Assembly (NCBI RefSeq): GCF_026914185.1
Contig: NC_070558.1
Location: forward strand, 8,069,501 to 8,133,500
DNA: 64,000 nucleotides
DNA from: Puccinia triticina
Taxonomy: Eukaryota > Basidiomycota > Pucciniomycetes > Pucciniales > Pucciniaceae
Direction of reading: 5' to 3'
Under the pieces are notes generated by a model. The model saw nothing but the letters and a program-made list of their open reading frames with translations, made no database searches and was not told the origin of the DNA. The position numbers and the translations under genes were made by a program. Positions 31,161-43,374 of the stretch are shown in pieces; position 1 is the stretch's first letter; each line of letters starts with the position of its first letter.

Positions 31161-31740
31161 AAATTGCCCACAGCCAAGGAGGCTTACATGCCAAAATTTG
31201 GCCAATTCCCATAACCAAAAAGGCTCTGTGTAGCGTGGGCAGTGTCCCCTCCAATATTTAAAGGGCCTTTGGAGCCTCTGGAATTAATCCCCCAGACTAT
31301 TCACCCACCCATAACCTGTAAGTTACTTGTGAATATTCTCCTCCTGCTTCCAGAGCAGTGTATCCCTTATAAAATACCACCTAGCACATCAAACTACTAG
31401 AATTTACCCTTAAAATTCAGCAACTTCCCTTATAGAGCAATTTTTAGTGTAACTTCTTTAAAAATAATTGCAGTAAGACTCCAGCCTCTGTCAAGAATCC
31501 AATCAGCTTAAGCTCTTACCAGTTATTTTTTACGCCCAAAACCCCCTGTTATTAATAATTATACATTATTGAAATTATACAATAATAAAGTCTTTGTCCT
31601 CTTACATAAGAGAGAAAAACCCTTGTAGTGGCTAATTACCACTTAACAAGCTTGGTATTATATTACCAGTGTTTTATTTCAGGACATTTATAGTGCAAGG
31701 GCCTAGAAACCCTAATTAAATTAAAATTACGGATTTTTGA
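31161..31740. other. AT-rich segment, possible LTR remnant
   Basis: There is no gene. ATATTTAAAGGGCCTTTGG and CCTTATAAAATACC resemble core promoter sequences of LTRs, but no second copy is present in the window. Confidence 0.25.
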
Positions 31741-31764
31741 CCCTTAGCTTCATAAACAGAGCTG

Positions 31765-32300
31765 TCAGGAATGGGGTGTGCTACTGTGCGCGCATTTTGG
31801 CCCGAGCTTAACAAAGCCTCACTGTGAGAGCCCCGAAGGGTTGGAGGTCGCACTTTCTGCGAGGCGCTTCGCGCCGCGCCCCCGCCAGGCGAGGGACTTG
31901 TGCTAAGTTTGATTTTGGCCGGTGTTCTCCTACTAAGGAACACCACTGAAACTATAGCCCCGGTGAACCAAAGGGTCTCAAAATTTTACGGTGCACAGAT
32001 TAAGCTCTGAAAACAATATGATGAGCTGCATGGCATTAGTACACCCCAGTAATGGGGTTTGCTACTGTGTGCCCATTTTGGCCAGTATCCTACTAAGGAA
32101 CACCACCAAAACCATAGCCACGATGAACCAAAGGGTGCCAAAATTTTACAGTGCCCAGATTAAGCTCTGAGAACAAAATTCCTGGCTGCATGCCCTTAGT
32201 ACACTCCAGGAATGGGTTTGGCTAAGGTTTTGGTGGTGTTCCTTAGTGGGACACTGGCCAAAAGGTGTGCACAGTAGCACACCCCATTCCTGAGCTGTGC
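31765..32300. repeat. Tandem and inverted duplication of a repeat unit
   Basis: Two direct blocks (about 31768-32043 and 32048-32207) share GAATGGGG(T)TTGCTACTGTG..., CTACTAAGGAACACCACC, AACCAAAGGGT and CAGATTAAGCTCTGA. A third partial copy (about 32208-32292) is inverted. The family is unknown and no coding sequence is present. Confidence 0.6.
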
Positions 32301-32615
32301 TAGTTCCATGCAGCTCACCATGTGCTTTTGAGAGGGTTTTCTGCCCTCTGTAAAATTTTGGCATGGCTTGGGTGCCGCAGGGAGGAGTTCTGTTTTTTTT
32401 TTACATTTTTGCCATTTTTGCAAAAATTGTAAATCTGACTACTGTTTGGTATTTCCATTGTCAATTTCTGACTACCAAATTCTGTGCGGGTTAATTTTTG
32501 GTCCGCGTGACCCGGGCGCAACGTCGGGTAGCAGTCCTCCCGACGTAAACTGCGTTTGGTAGTTGGAAGTCGAATTTAGGGTAGTTGATTAATCAAGGCC
32601 CTATCTTAAATATTC
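32283..32615 (-). repeat. Dispersed repeat, copy B (inverted)
   Basis: It is the inverted relative of 4988-5300. Both contain the blocks CTACCCTAAAT, GGTCCGCG(T/C)G and the AAAATTTTAC-GAGGG stretch in the same relative order. Confidence 0.6.
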
Positions 32616-32845
32616 AACTTGATCTTGCTGCATTGATATCACAGGTGATGTTTTTGCTTTGGATGTGTATTGAGCTTGTGCCCCAAAGGCCAAGTAATGA
32701 GACCCTCTTTGTTAGCGTGATAAATATTAGAAAAAATAATGAGATTGCCTCTGGGTTGATCCACTGTACAATCTTTGTTAGGAGCATACTACATACAAGC
32801 ATATCAACACAAGATGAATGTTGATAACAAACATATACAGATAAC

Positions 32846-34389
32846 CTAATCACTATCACTTCCATCGGTCGAATCCGCTTGAGAGCTAGACCTTCGTTTG
32901 AGTACTGGGCCTGCGGAAACAGAAGCTCAAATGGTGAGCCAAATGGGGGACGTCATAAAATTTCATACGAAGGGTGTGGAATCTGAGTGAATCAGATGAG
33001 TGGACATAGCAGAAACTTACGCGGCAGGACTGTAGTAGGAACAGCTGGTGTGACAGGGGCTACTGAAGCAGGCGAGATGCTGGGGTTTTCACTGATCCCT
33101 CTTCGTTGTCCACTGGCTTCATTCTCATCGTCGATCCGTCCAGCCGGTGTGAAACTTTGATGGTCATCCTCCCCTTCCTCGCCTTCCTGTTCCTCGCCCT
33201 CTTCCTCGCCATCCCCCACACCCTCCTCTTCACTGTCTGAAGACGAGGATGCTTGGGACGAGTTTCTTGATCGGTTTCGCGTCCGATCCTGCTTATCCTT
33301 TTTCTTCTTGAACTTCGGAAGTGATGGAGTGGCCACATGACTTTGCGAGAGCGGATGCGGAACAGGCGGGGAGGGTTTGGACATGCCTATCCCTTGAAGA
33401 TGAAGACGCTGAGTGGCATTGTTGATAGCATTGGAAAGTAAAGCATCATTTTCGGCTGCGCTTAATGGCACGACCGGTAGTTTCTTGGGCGGTCGGCCGC
33501 CTGTGTGATCCAATGCGTTAAAGTTATCTTCAGGAATGAAGATGCATATGTAAAATCAATATAACCAAAATACTCACGTCGCTTCATGTTTCCGCCTGTT
33601 CTGTTGCGTCCAGGGAAGTCTGATGGAGTATGACTGCTTCCTTTGGCAACAGACTCGGACTCACTAGAAGGGGAAGGAGATCCATATAATCAGTTTGATC
33701 AGAATAAGGAGACCGACGCTATCCAGGTAGGTTTACCACCAACCTCAACTCCGATCGTACACCTTTCTTGGCTGCTTGGCCGCGTCCACCTATGCCCAAA
33801 CATTTCGAAAGGTGTGGCGCGAAGCGGGCGGCTGATACCTAAAGATTTAAGATCAAATTTCTTGGTCCCCATACAAGGTTCCAAAATTACCGAGTATCGA
33901 CTCACTTCGCGACCACAAACCGGACAATCGTGAACCGGCTCAGGATTATTCTTGTCATTGCAATTTTTCCTCTCGTTTGCGTAGAGCTCTGTGAGGGAGG
34001 ATGATTTGAGCCCCCAGGATAAATCCGTGCATCCGATGATTCAAAGGAAAACAGGTAGAACACGATGGGGACCGATAAGGAATGTAGCACGAGGGCGGAG
34101 AATCGGATTGCGAACCTTGCTCTGCAGAAAAGATACGGAAGTTCCTGGCTCGCTTGAATTCAAGCACGGATATCTTCCAGATCATCTCTTCCAACAGTCC
34201 ATTAAAGATTGATTCGACGAGCATTCCGATCTCATTATCCTGTTTAAGTGGGGATTCGTTGGAGGCATCTAGGGGAGCTGGTTGGTGGTAATATGGGCTG
34301 GTTTCTTCGGCGGTGTTGTACTGTTCAGTTTTTTCGTAAGGCTCGTGGGGTGGGGGGTTATTATGGAAGTTGTTGTTCGATTGGGTCAT
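32846..34389 (-). CDS. SGF11: SAGA-associated factor 11 (Sgf11), six exons
   Basis: Sgf11 is a subunit of the SAGA deubiquitinase module that removes ubiquitin from histone H2B; its zinc finger docks the module on the nucleosome. Minus-strand exons: 34116-34389, 33906-33988, 33744-33838, 33578-33663, 33021-33527, 32846-32910, all in phase, giving 369 residues. The N-terminal helix (LVESIFNGLLEEMIWK) fits the Sgf11 helix that binds Ubp8/Sgf73 partners. The C2HC finger uses C113, C116, H128 and C132 within CPVCGRE joined to VSAARFAPHLSKC. That motif appears only after splicing out the 67-nt second intron, which strongly supports the model. The long C-terminus is basic, Ser-rich and then Glu-rich, longer than in yeast. 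The start at 34389 is the likeliest; an in-frame ATG at 34502 is possible. Confidence 0.82.
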
Positions 34390-34635
34390 CGAGCCAACGA
34401 GGGTGCAGTCTCGATGAAGCGGATGGTGAAGATGGTGTTGAGGGGGATGTATGCGTCCAAATGTGACACCGCGGGGCATGCACATGTCACACATTGTCAT
34501 TTTGAATATGCATAGTGCGCAATCCCAACTCAAAACTGCACCTGATTTTTTTCTCGTTGCAAAGCACCAAACCACAACAGTCAAGGATTGATTTTTTTTT
34601 CGTTGCAAAGCACCAAACCACAACAGTCAAAGAAA
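34390..34635. promoter_or_regulatory. Divergent promoter region of SGF11 and HAS1 with a 46-bp-spaced direct repeat
   Basis: The two start codons are 246 bp apart on opposite strands, so the promoter is shared. A 30-bp sequence beginning CGTTGCAAAGCACC occurs at 34555-34584 and again at 34601-34630, just upstream of the HAS1 start, each preceded by a T-run. Confidence 0.6.
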
Positions 34636-36639
34636 ATGGCCAACAATGACAAGACCAGCAACGATCCAGTGGCGGCCATGACCTCCACCGATGAACCTGA
34701 AACGTATCCGAGCGAGTTCAGCTCCTTGGATCTATCGCCTCCAACCGCAAAAGCCATCCAAGATATGGGTTTCACCAAGATGACCGAAGTCCAGGCTCGG
34801 ACGATCCCGCCCCTGATGACCGGAAGAGACGTGCTCGGTGCCGCCCGGACTGGTAGTGGCAAGACCTTGGCCTTCCTAATTCCCGCCGTCGAGATGCTCA
34901 GTAGGCTCCAGTTTAAACCCAGAAACGGTCCGTCCCCTCCCTTAATTAATCTGTCCTACATGGCATCTTCTAACCAGTAGCTCGAATGCACAGGTACCGG
35001 GGCTATCATCGTCTCTCCCACCAGAGAGCTGGCCCTACAAATCTTTGGGGTCGCTCAAGAACTCATGAAACATCACAGTCAAACCTTCGCCATCGTGATC
35101 GGAGGGGCAAATCGGAAAGCCGAAGCTGAAAAATTGGTCAAAGGTGTCAATCTACTGATCAGTACACCCGGTAGACTATTGGATCATCTTCAGGTTAGTC
35201 TCATTATTTGTGGGGTTTTTTGTATTGGTCGGAAAAAGAAGTTAACTCCCTTTTCCACAGAATACAAAAGGATTTGTGTTTTCGAACCTCAAAGCATTAG
35301 TTGTCGATGAAGCCGATCGGATCTTAGAGATCGGATTCGAAGATGAGATGCGGCAGATCATCTCACTGCTACCATCGGAAAACCGCCAATCGATGCTCTT
35401 CTCGGCCACCCAGACGACCAAAGTACAAGACCTCGCCCGCATCTCACTCCGCCCCGGGCCACTCTACATCAACGTCGATGCCGACAAACAGGAGGCCACC
35501 GTCCAGGGCCTCGAACAGGGCTACGTAGTCTGTGATAGCGACAAACGCTTCCTTTTGTTGTTCACTTTCCTAAAGAAAAGCCTCAAGAAAAAAGTCATCG
35601 TCTTCTTCTCCAGTTGTAACTCGGTCAAATATCATGCCGAATTACTCAATTATATCGACATCCCTGTCTTGGACCTTCACGTAAGCCCCCGTCCCCTCCC
35701 CCTAACATGCCAGTCTCCAAGCCCCCGCTGAGATCTGCGGCACACGTTTCTGTTTTCTGCAGGGCAAACAAAAACAACAAAAGCGAACCAACACGTTTTT
35801 TGAATTTTGTAACGCGACAACTGGGATCTTACTCTGTACAGATGTAGCCGCTCGAGGGTTGGATATCCCCAAGGTGGACTGGATCATCCAATTCGACCCA
35901 CCCGATGATCCGCGTGATTATATCCATCGGGTCGGACGGACCGCTCGGGCGGGTAAATCTGGCAGGAGTCTGTTGTTCTTGTTGCCCAGCGAATTGGGAT
36001 TTCTAAGGTTCCTCAAAATGGCCAAGGTGCCTCTGAATGAATACAGCTTTCCTATGGATAAATTGGCTAACGTCCAAGGACAAGTTGAGTTTCCTTTCTT
36101 TCTTTTGGAAAAAAAGACAAGCTGTCGTGATTTCAAATTTGAGGATATCTCTACTAATGTTGATGTTCTTGGTCTTGATTCTCACCCTACCCCAGCTCGC
36201 CAAGTTAATATCGAAGAATTACTACCTACACCAATCAGCGCGCGATGGATTTCGTTCATATATCCAATCATATGCCTCTTATAGTTTAAAAAAGATCTTC
36301 GATGTGAACAAGTTAGACTTGCACAAAGTCGGACATGCGTTTGGATTCAGTGTTCCGCCAGCGGTGAACATCCCGATGGGATCGCTCAAGAATACGGCCA
36401 GCAAGAAAAATAAGCGGGACGATACGATAGACGGAGCGGATGGTGATGGCGCGGGAGAGGATGAAGACGAAGACGAAGACGAAGGCCCGGCGCAGAAAAA
36501 ACTTCTCGTTAGGAGACCTAGCAATGCGAATCGTCGCAAGGAACAGCTTGGAAGTAAAGCCCTCGCTAAAGAACATTATCGCTCAAATGGCCCACGCTCT
36601 CAGCCTTCTTCTTCTGATCGCAAACAATGGTCACGGTGA
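34636..36639 (+). CDS. HAS1: DEAD-box ATP-dependent RNA helicase Has1 (DDX18 family), five exons
   Basis: Has1 is a nucleolar helicase needed for both 40S and 60S subunit assembly. Exons: 34636-34927, 34994-35193, 35261-35680, 35763-36083, 36196-36639, in phase, giving 558 residues. Helicase motifs are in order: Q-motif near F46/Q53, AARTGSGKT (69-77), PTREL (106-110), TPGR (155-158), DEAD (180-183), SAT (212-214), ARGLD (334-338) and HRVGRTAR (359-366). The C-terminal [23 protein letters not shown] signature separates Has1 from other DEAD-box proteins. An acidic run and a basic tail end the protein. The N-terminal extension is short compared with some orthologs. The gene appears intact. Confidence 0.95.
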
Positions 36640-37735
36640 TTTGATTCACCTTGATCTTCATGTTTCTGCATTTCTCAACTTAGTTCTTTGCAGTTTTTTT
36701 CGTTTTTCTCGGGCCATTGCTCAGGGTCTTAGAATGTAGTTTCTTTCTTCAATATCTTCTTCTTCAGCTTTGGCAATTCTTTGTACTACAAACAACAGCC
36801 TTTTTCCTGATCTACATATCATCCCACGGGCCAACCAAATTTTAATACCCAGCGAAAAAAAGAAGTTTACATTCTTGACTAACACTCTCCCAATTTTCAA
36901 CACAGCTATTAAACAACACATTGGAAAGATTGAATTGAGACAAACTAGGCCGAGGCACAAGAAGCTGTTGTGCGCGGTAAATTGGGTTTATTTGTGAGAA
37001 GGAGCAGATCAACCTGCAACAAGAGGGCAGACCAGATGTTAAGTACATTGGCTGTATACACGAGATCCATGTCTGCCAAAACTCAACAGATGATGTCATG
37101 AAGGCCCCATCATCCACGTCATTGGGCATGGTTTTTTTTGTACAAAGGTGCATGTATAGAGCCCTATATATATCAAACTTGACCAAGTTCTGAAGGTGGG
37201 AGCGAAGCGCGGCAAGCGCCTCTGGAAGTACTAGGCATCGGTGATTTTGGGCTGAGAGCAATGGCCAAAAATGCCTTCCCCCTCAAACGTTGCTATAGAT
37301 CCGTAACATCCAAATATACCATCACATTTTTTAAATAATCAGAAAGCCCTACTACATCTTGGCTAACTTTTAATTCACTGTGTTCATCATAAAGTTATCT
37401 GGCCCACTCTGCCCCACTTCATAATAAAATTAAAAAAATCAACTGTTTTAGCTGTCATGTTTTTTTTTTTCAATATTACATCCATCACATCCTACGATTG
37501 GGCCGGATAAAAAGAGGCAAGTGGGTAGAAGATAGTCAAGCTTCTGATAAGTCTAAGCCTGAATGAGGGCGATTACACAAGGATATCACAGTACAAGGAC
37601 CTTGAAAATTGATGGGCCTCATCACTACAAGGCCTCGGTCCAGAGGGTCAAAGCCTCCCTTGGGAGGGGCTTAGTTAAGTTAGTATATACATGCAGTTTA
37701 CAGAGCAAAAAACTGGTCATCTCTGTCTGAGACTT
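36640..37735. other. Intergenic between HAS1 and the permease 3' ends
   Basis: No convincing gene is seen. The sequence includes a CCTTGGGAGGGGCTTAGTTAAG motif near 37660 that resembles short GGGACTT-type motifs elsewhere in the window. Confidence 0.4.
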
Positions 37736-40623
37736 TCAGAGGTTTGATTTAGGGCCTTTGTACCATTTGAAGGCATGGAGGTAGTACCACGTGCTGGCAA
37801 AGACGATCACAGTGACGGTTATGATGGAGCTAGATAGATCAGAAAGGTTGATGGATGAAGGTTAAAGAGGAAAGTCGTCAGCAAGAACAGAATTTCGATC
37901 ATCTTCTGCTTTTTAGGGAAGCAGGTGACGAAAATCAAAAAGGGTAAGTACTTACGAATAGTTCATGTTCTCTGTCGTCACCGGTTGGACCATGGGGAAA
38001 GCTAGGATTATTGAGATGAAAATGACCCATAATACCGAGATCGAGTTGATTGTCCACATGATTATCCCATTTCCTAGAGTAAATGGACCAGGTTTGTAAT
38101 TTACCTGTTCCAGCAGGAAGAAAAATAAGAAACAAATTGAATGTTGGTATTTGATGTGTTGGATTTTGTTGTATTTTTGCTATCTTGAGCGAAAGAAGAG
38201 AATACTGGAAAGAAGAGACTTACATCTGGATGATTCTTGAAGATCATCTTCATTGCTATCGGGATCGCGTACGAAGAATCCAGGGCCTTCATTAGATTCA
38301 GATATTCCAGGCGACAAAATGTAAACATCAACTAATCAATCTTCCGCTCCGCTACTCGGAGATCGTGTCTGTCATGTCCCCCTCCCTTTATCTTTTTCGG
38401 GCGGTCAAGCAAAGTTGAAAGTAAAAAGAAAACTTACGATTGTGCATATACTAAGATCGCGCGGAAAAGAGGAGAACATTTAGGATCCAAGACAAATCAC
38501 CAATGGGACACTCTGCAGAGGCTTACCTAAAGACGGCGTTGACAGCGACGGTGGAGACGAAGTCAAGTGAGCCGAAAAAGAGAGAGACCAGAATGATCAG
38601 CCAAACCGCTCGGAATGGAATTTTAGTCCGCTCGGATAATTGGCCAAAGAAATGCCGATCGGGAAGGCCACCATCTCTACTAAAGGCGAATAGCGTCCTC
38701 GAACAAGCTTGTAGGACTACATTTACTTGGAAAAATGCATTGATACAGATTAACGTCCAACAGAAGTAGAACATCCCCGAACTCAGATTTTGAGACAGGA
38801 TCGTGGCGACCAGTAAGAAATCCGATGAAGACGAGGTTGATGATGATGATGATGAAGATGTTGTTGGGCTCGAAGTGGAGTTAGAGGTGGTGTTTGTGAA
38901 TGCGCTGGTCATGTCCGTAGTATTTGTCAGAGATCCGACATCGTTAAATTGGTTTGATGGTGTAGTTTGCGAAAATGCCAAGTCTGGTGAATATAATACC
39001 AAGACTAAATTCAGAAACCAGCCTAAGACACCGGTGACGCTGATGGCTGTCATGATGGCTAGAGGTGCTGCGACTGCTGGGTTTTTGATTTCTTCGGAAA
39101 TGTGTGCTGTTGCATCGTAATCACTCAGCGTCTGTTTTAGTTTTCCCGAAATCAAAGATTTATAATCAGAAAGGATTGATCATTCTTGTATTGATTGTGA
39201 ATTTGGAGAGTATGGAAAGACGACGACTGTACCCACCCATTCAGAGCTCAGGATCCCCATCATGAAAGCCAGAGGTGTTGAGTCCCAACCAGTCCGGTTG
39301 ACAATCTTGGTGAAGACATAGTCAAAACTTTGTTTGGGTGGTCCACTCAGACAAAGAGCTAGGATTATCGTAAACGTTCCGCCAAAGTTAAAAAAGATGA
39401 ATGTTCGTGTCAATTTGGCCATGATGCTGGTGGCCACCGAGTTCATTAAGCCATGAATTATCAGTAATATTCCAAAGACTCCAACGATTTCTGTTTTTGA
39501 GCTGCCATAAAGGTTATAAAGGATAACATCATCGCAATTTAGCGACATCACGTGGAGGCAAAGCTGGTGGATGAGATCCAGGAAGTGGAAATGGAAGTGA
39601 AAGTGGAGGGAAAAGGTTCTTACGGCGAATAATTCCCATTTTGTGAGATTGAGTAAGCCGACCAAATCATTTGACTCAAGGCGAACTCAGCACTAGCCAC
39701 GGCGGCGATCTGTCCCAAGATACTCAACCAACCTACTAGAAAGCCAACAGGGGCTTTGAATCTTTTCGGGACTAGAAAGGCTGAGGCACTATAGAGTCCC
39801 CCGGAAGTTGGCTGCATGGTTGCAGAATTAATGAGGAAAGACCGCAAGAAGTAATCAGTTGAGTGAAAAAATTTCATGTTTCCTTCGCTCATATGAAGTG
39901 AAAGGCAATCTGACACTCACGAATGCAGATACCAGCTCGGAGACCGAGGCTGCGATAGTCATACACATCACCGACCCTAATGTTTCATGGGGAGCATCCA
40001 GTTGATGGAGATGAGTGCGAACAGAGTCAAGGTCGAAGCGTTGATCAGTACGTGATGGGAAATGGTTGCCCTTAATTCTTCATGGAGTCGGTAGGGGTCT
40101 GATGCATGAATGTTGTACTGACCAATCAACCAACACCATACCACTGCAGCCGGCCCGGCTGACAGAAAGGGCGTGTTGAACTGGATCGCAAGGATAGTTT
40201 GCGCAAGTAGTAAGATTTTTGCAAGTTCCTCTTCTGCATGACCGGATTCAAAGAGCAAAACGCTGAGGTACTAACGGTGCTTGCGACACAGGAGCTCAAA
40301 CCGACGACTGAAAACGCAAAAGACAACGTTCCAAAGTATCCAAACTCGCGCTTGACTGCACAAGAGCCGATTTTGGTGGCGGAGCAAATTATGAAGAGAA
40401 GGTAGATATTAGTATTCCGCTATGCGGTACCGGTCGGTCCCTTGTTTCATTTTCAGGACTCACATTCAGATTTATAACCCAGTTTGGCCAAGGCTTGGTC
40501 ATCTTTGCTCATATGTCGAAGTTTTTTATCCTCCATTCTTTCCACTTCAGAGGATTCTTCCATCGCTCGGGATAAAACGATCCGTGTTGGTGTTGGCGGT
40601 AGTCGGTCAAATGTGGTGGTCAT
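37736..40623 (-). CDS. Amino-acid/GABA-type permease (APC superfamily), eleven exons
   Basis: This is a plasma-membrane or vacuolar transporter of the fungal amino-acid/choline transporter group (GABA permease, choline permease relatives). Minus-strand exons: 40464-40623, 40276-40355, 40123-40180, 39921-39976, 39624-39811, 39237-39501, 38527-39131, 38438-38450, 38224-38286, 37956-38104, 37736-37829. All phases agree, giving 576 residues. Recognisable family segments are FKREFGYF at the start of TM1, GPAAVVWCWLIG, PTSGGLYSASA, VPKRFKAPVGFLVGW, DATAHISEEIKNP, FAFSRDGGLP, SYAIPIA and the C-terminal KWYKGPK. Exon 8 is only 13 nt. A Ser/Thr-rich run of about 40 residues is inserted in one loop after SPDLAFSQ. 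Substrate cannot be told from sequence. Confidence 0.88.
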
Positions 40624-42600
40624 GACTATCTTTGCCTAGAGAATAATACAAGGAATCTTTGCGCTTTCGTGGTAATTATTGGGTTACCTCGAGGACTTGA
40701 GGCAAGCAATGATTCTCTCATTATGTTTCTGTCTCTCTAGGTTCGATTATGTAGGTCCATCGGTTTGAACAAAGTTGATCAGCCAAACAGACCACACGAG
40801 TGCAAATATTCGAGAGTGAGCTGGCGTTGGTCTGATTGATAAACTGTCAGAGTTTCTCAATGGACATCATGGAGATCAGCCGGGATGGATTGCTGATCAG
40901 CCAGCAAGCGGCAGATCTCCTCAGCCGATCACAACCGGCTCGTGAGCTTGGAAAGGGCCCGTCGGGGGTTCGCCACGCGCGAGCCGGTAGGGAAGGACTT
41001 TGGTGTTCGAGCGGCCCGCCCGCCGGTTGTCTGTCTGCCAATATTGGGAATATTTACCGGCGCGCAACGGCGCCTATCAAAGTCACACCGAGGAAAAGGC
41101 CCTTCGAGATCCCTCACTCCTCGTGACTCCTGAGCCTCTTGGATTCCTTCCAGCTCGAAATTCGACCAGTCATACTCCCGGGCAAACTCATGTCATGACA
41201 GGCGTACTGGTTGAGGGCCCCTGACCTGCAGGTGCATCATAGAAAAAATGCCCAAAAGCTCTGGAGTGGAATGCCTCCCATTCCAACAGTTTTGCAGTGC
41301 ACAGGAATTTAATCCTAAAAAATATTGGAGTGGATTTGATTGCACCCCAATCAAATTTTACGACACATACAGCTTTTTTATTCGCTCCATTATTTTCAGA
41401 TGGTTGGTTTGCTTTAATTTGGTCTGAAGATCGCTAAGATACCTTCTGCTCCTGCTGAAGGTGGGTTATAATCCCATTCACTTGAACCAAATCAATCCCC
41501 GTGGTTGGAACCGAGTGGGCTGTTGCAAAGCATGAGCCTCTAAAGGAGGCCAAATGGCGGGCTTATGAATAATGCCAGAATTTGGCTTGGAAGCTGAACA
41601 TTCTGGCCGAGAAACATTGCGCCGGGCGTGCTGGAGGAAATTCGCTCAAAATACATAAATAGGTCATAAGAATTACGGCCGCAACGGCATCATGGTTGAC
41701 TACGTAGTAATGCTAATGTAATACGAAAAATCTGCTAAGACCCTCCACTGGAGGCCGTAATTGGAGAGGCTTCGCTGAGCTCGGGTAACTGAGGGCCTCA
41801 ATGGAACGCCATATTTTGCTTTGTCGCAGACGCAGTCAGCAAATCCGGAACTAAGGACCAAAGCTGTTGGATGAGAATAAATCCACACGTCATGTGGATG
41901 ATTTAACGGTTCAACGCAACACAATCTTCCTAGTGCGGCCGAAAGCTTTGCAGATGAGCGTCAAGATTCAAGAGGTGTATATAGACCGTGCTCTTCTTCC
42001 ATGCAAATGACTCAAATCAAAATGTGGATATATCAAGGAACTCGGCAAAGTCGCTTATGCAGCACGGATTCAGGATTTGATCAGGAATATGCTCATTGCT
42101 GGACATGGGCACATTAGTCTGAGGCTGCTGTTTCCGGTACTCGGTTGTTTGATTGGGCTGTTTGTCTTATGGCTGCCTCTCAACAGGGCTCAACAGGGAT
42201 GAAGAATGTGTAATGCATGTTGATTGGGAGAGAGGTGCGAAGGGTCTAATAGGTAAGCTTCACATTGGACTAGCAGCCATACATCGCTGGGCTAGGTCCA
42301 ACGGGTGGTCGTGGACACCGGCTTTGTGCTCGGGCCGGCTGGACGGTTTGTTTCTGCGCCAAGGCCTCGGTTATCATGAAAGGGTTAATTTCTACTGCTG
42401 ACTTTCTGCATTCAAGTTTCAGGTCAACCGATGGAAAGGGCGATCGGATTAAGCAAGGACTCTTCTGAGCCCTTCTCCTGATGGGCACGCGCACCGCAAT
42501 CGGAACTTCCGCGAAAGTCAAGCCAACTCGTCATCAGCCCTCATCAGCCCCAACCGGCACGCAAATCGATATTGGCTGTCTGCCAGCTGTTCACTGACCG
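40624..42600. other. Intergenic, no gene recognised
   Basis: Short frames on both strands lack domains. Around 41265-41400 there are TGGAGTG / CATTCC-type motifs like those in the subterminal regions of the element at 27391-29757, perhaps an old fragment of that family. Confidence 0.35.
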
Positions 42601-42934
42601 CTCGTCTACAAAACCTCCTCTCTCACTCTCCTCATCGCTTCTCCCACCCAGCCATTGCCAATCTCCACCTAACAGCCCAGCTAATAACCAAAACTCCCAT
42701 CATAATGTAAGTTCCGCTTCCATTGCCGACCCTGCCGACATTTCCGAAATCTTCAATCCTCTTGCATGTCAAAGTACAGACAGGCACATTCTCTTCCTCC
42801 TCCGACTGGATTGCGCAGCGTGTGAGATGTGCGGCTTCCACCCAAATTGGGACGCTGACTATATTATGGGTCTATCCCCTCCAATCCAGTAGTAGCTCGC
42901 CCATCAGTTCGACTTCTCCCCACCAATATTCAAA

Positions 42935-43374
42935 ATGCAAACCGTTAAAGACACCGTCGCCGTGAGTCATACTAATACAGATTGGTTGTGCTTCATTCGA
43001 CTTCATGACATGCTTACATGCCATCTTTCTGACAACCACAGTACGCTGTTGACAAAGCATCTGAGCTCACCAATGCAGCTTCCAAGGAGGCCAACACGGC
43101 GGTCGCGAAAGATTCCAACGCCAGTCTGTCGACTCGGGCTACTGCCGCCAAGGTCATTGTTACATGCTTATATGGCTTCCATGGACAACAACGATCTGAT
43201 ACTTACGTTTTCAATTATCTGTAGGACGCTGTGGGAGACAAAATCAACGAAGTAAAAGATGGCGCGTCTGCCGAAGCCAACAAGGTTCGTACACTTTGCC
43301 CCACCAACGTCTGCGCTTCTCTCTGGGTACTGACTGCGCCCTTTTCTGTCATTCAGCAAAAGGCTACGCACTAA
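42935..43374 (+). CDS. grg1: Grg1-family glucose-repressible small protein, four exons
   Basis: Exons 42935-42961, 43042-43152, 43225-43284 and 43357-43374 are all in phase 0 and give a 71-residue Ala/Lys/Asp-rich protein. The segments AASKEANTAVAKDSNASLSTRATAAKD and the C-terminal ANKQKATH are characteristic of the fungal Grg1/Ccg-1 family. Neurospora members are induced by glucose starvation, stress and the clock. The protein is highly hydrophilic and probably disordered; its molecular role is unknown. Every intron falls between codons, dividing the protein into small modules. A CT-rich stretch at about 42610-42660 is a plausible core promoter, and an ATAATG/GTAAGT-like site at about 42705 suggests a 5'UTR intron. 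Confidence 0.85.

Noticed and set aside
36842..37261. 139-codon minus-strand ORF downstream of HAS1
   Set aside because: No domain, no splice context and no similarity within the window; likely chance opening.
40422..40625. Plus-strand ORF in the permease 5' region
   Set aside because: It is the shadow of the permease's first exon on the minus strand, which has a consistent splice chain.
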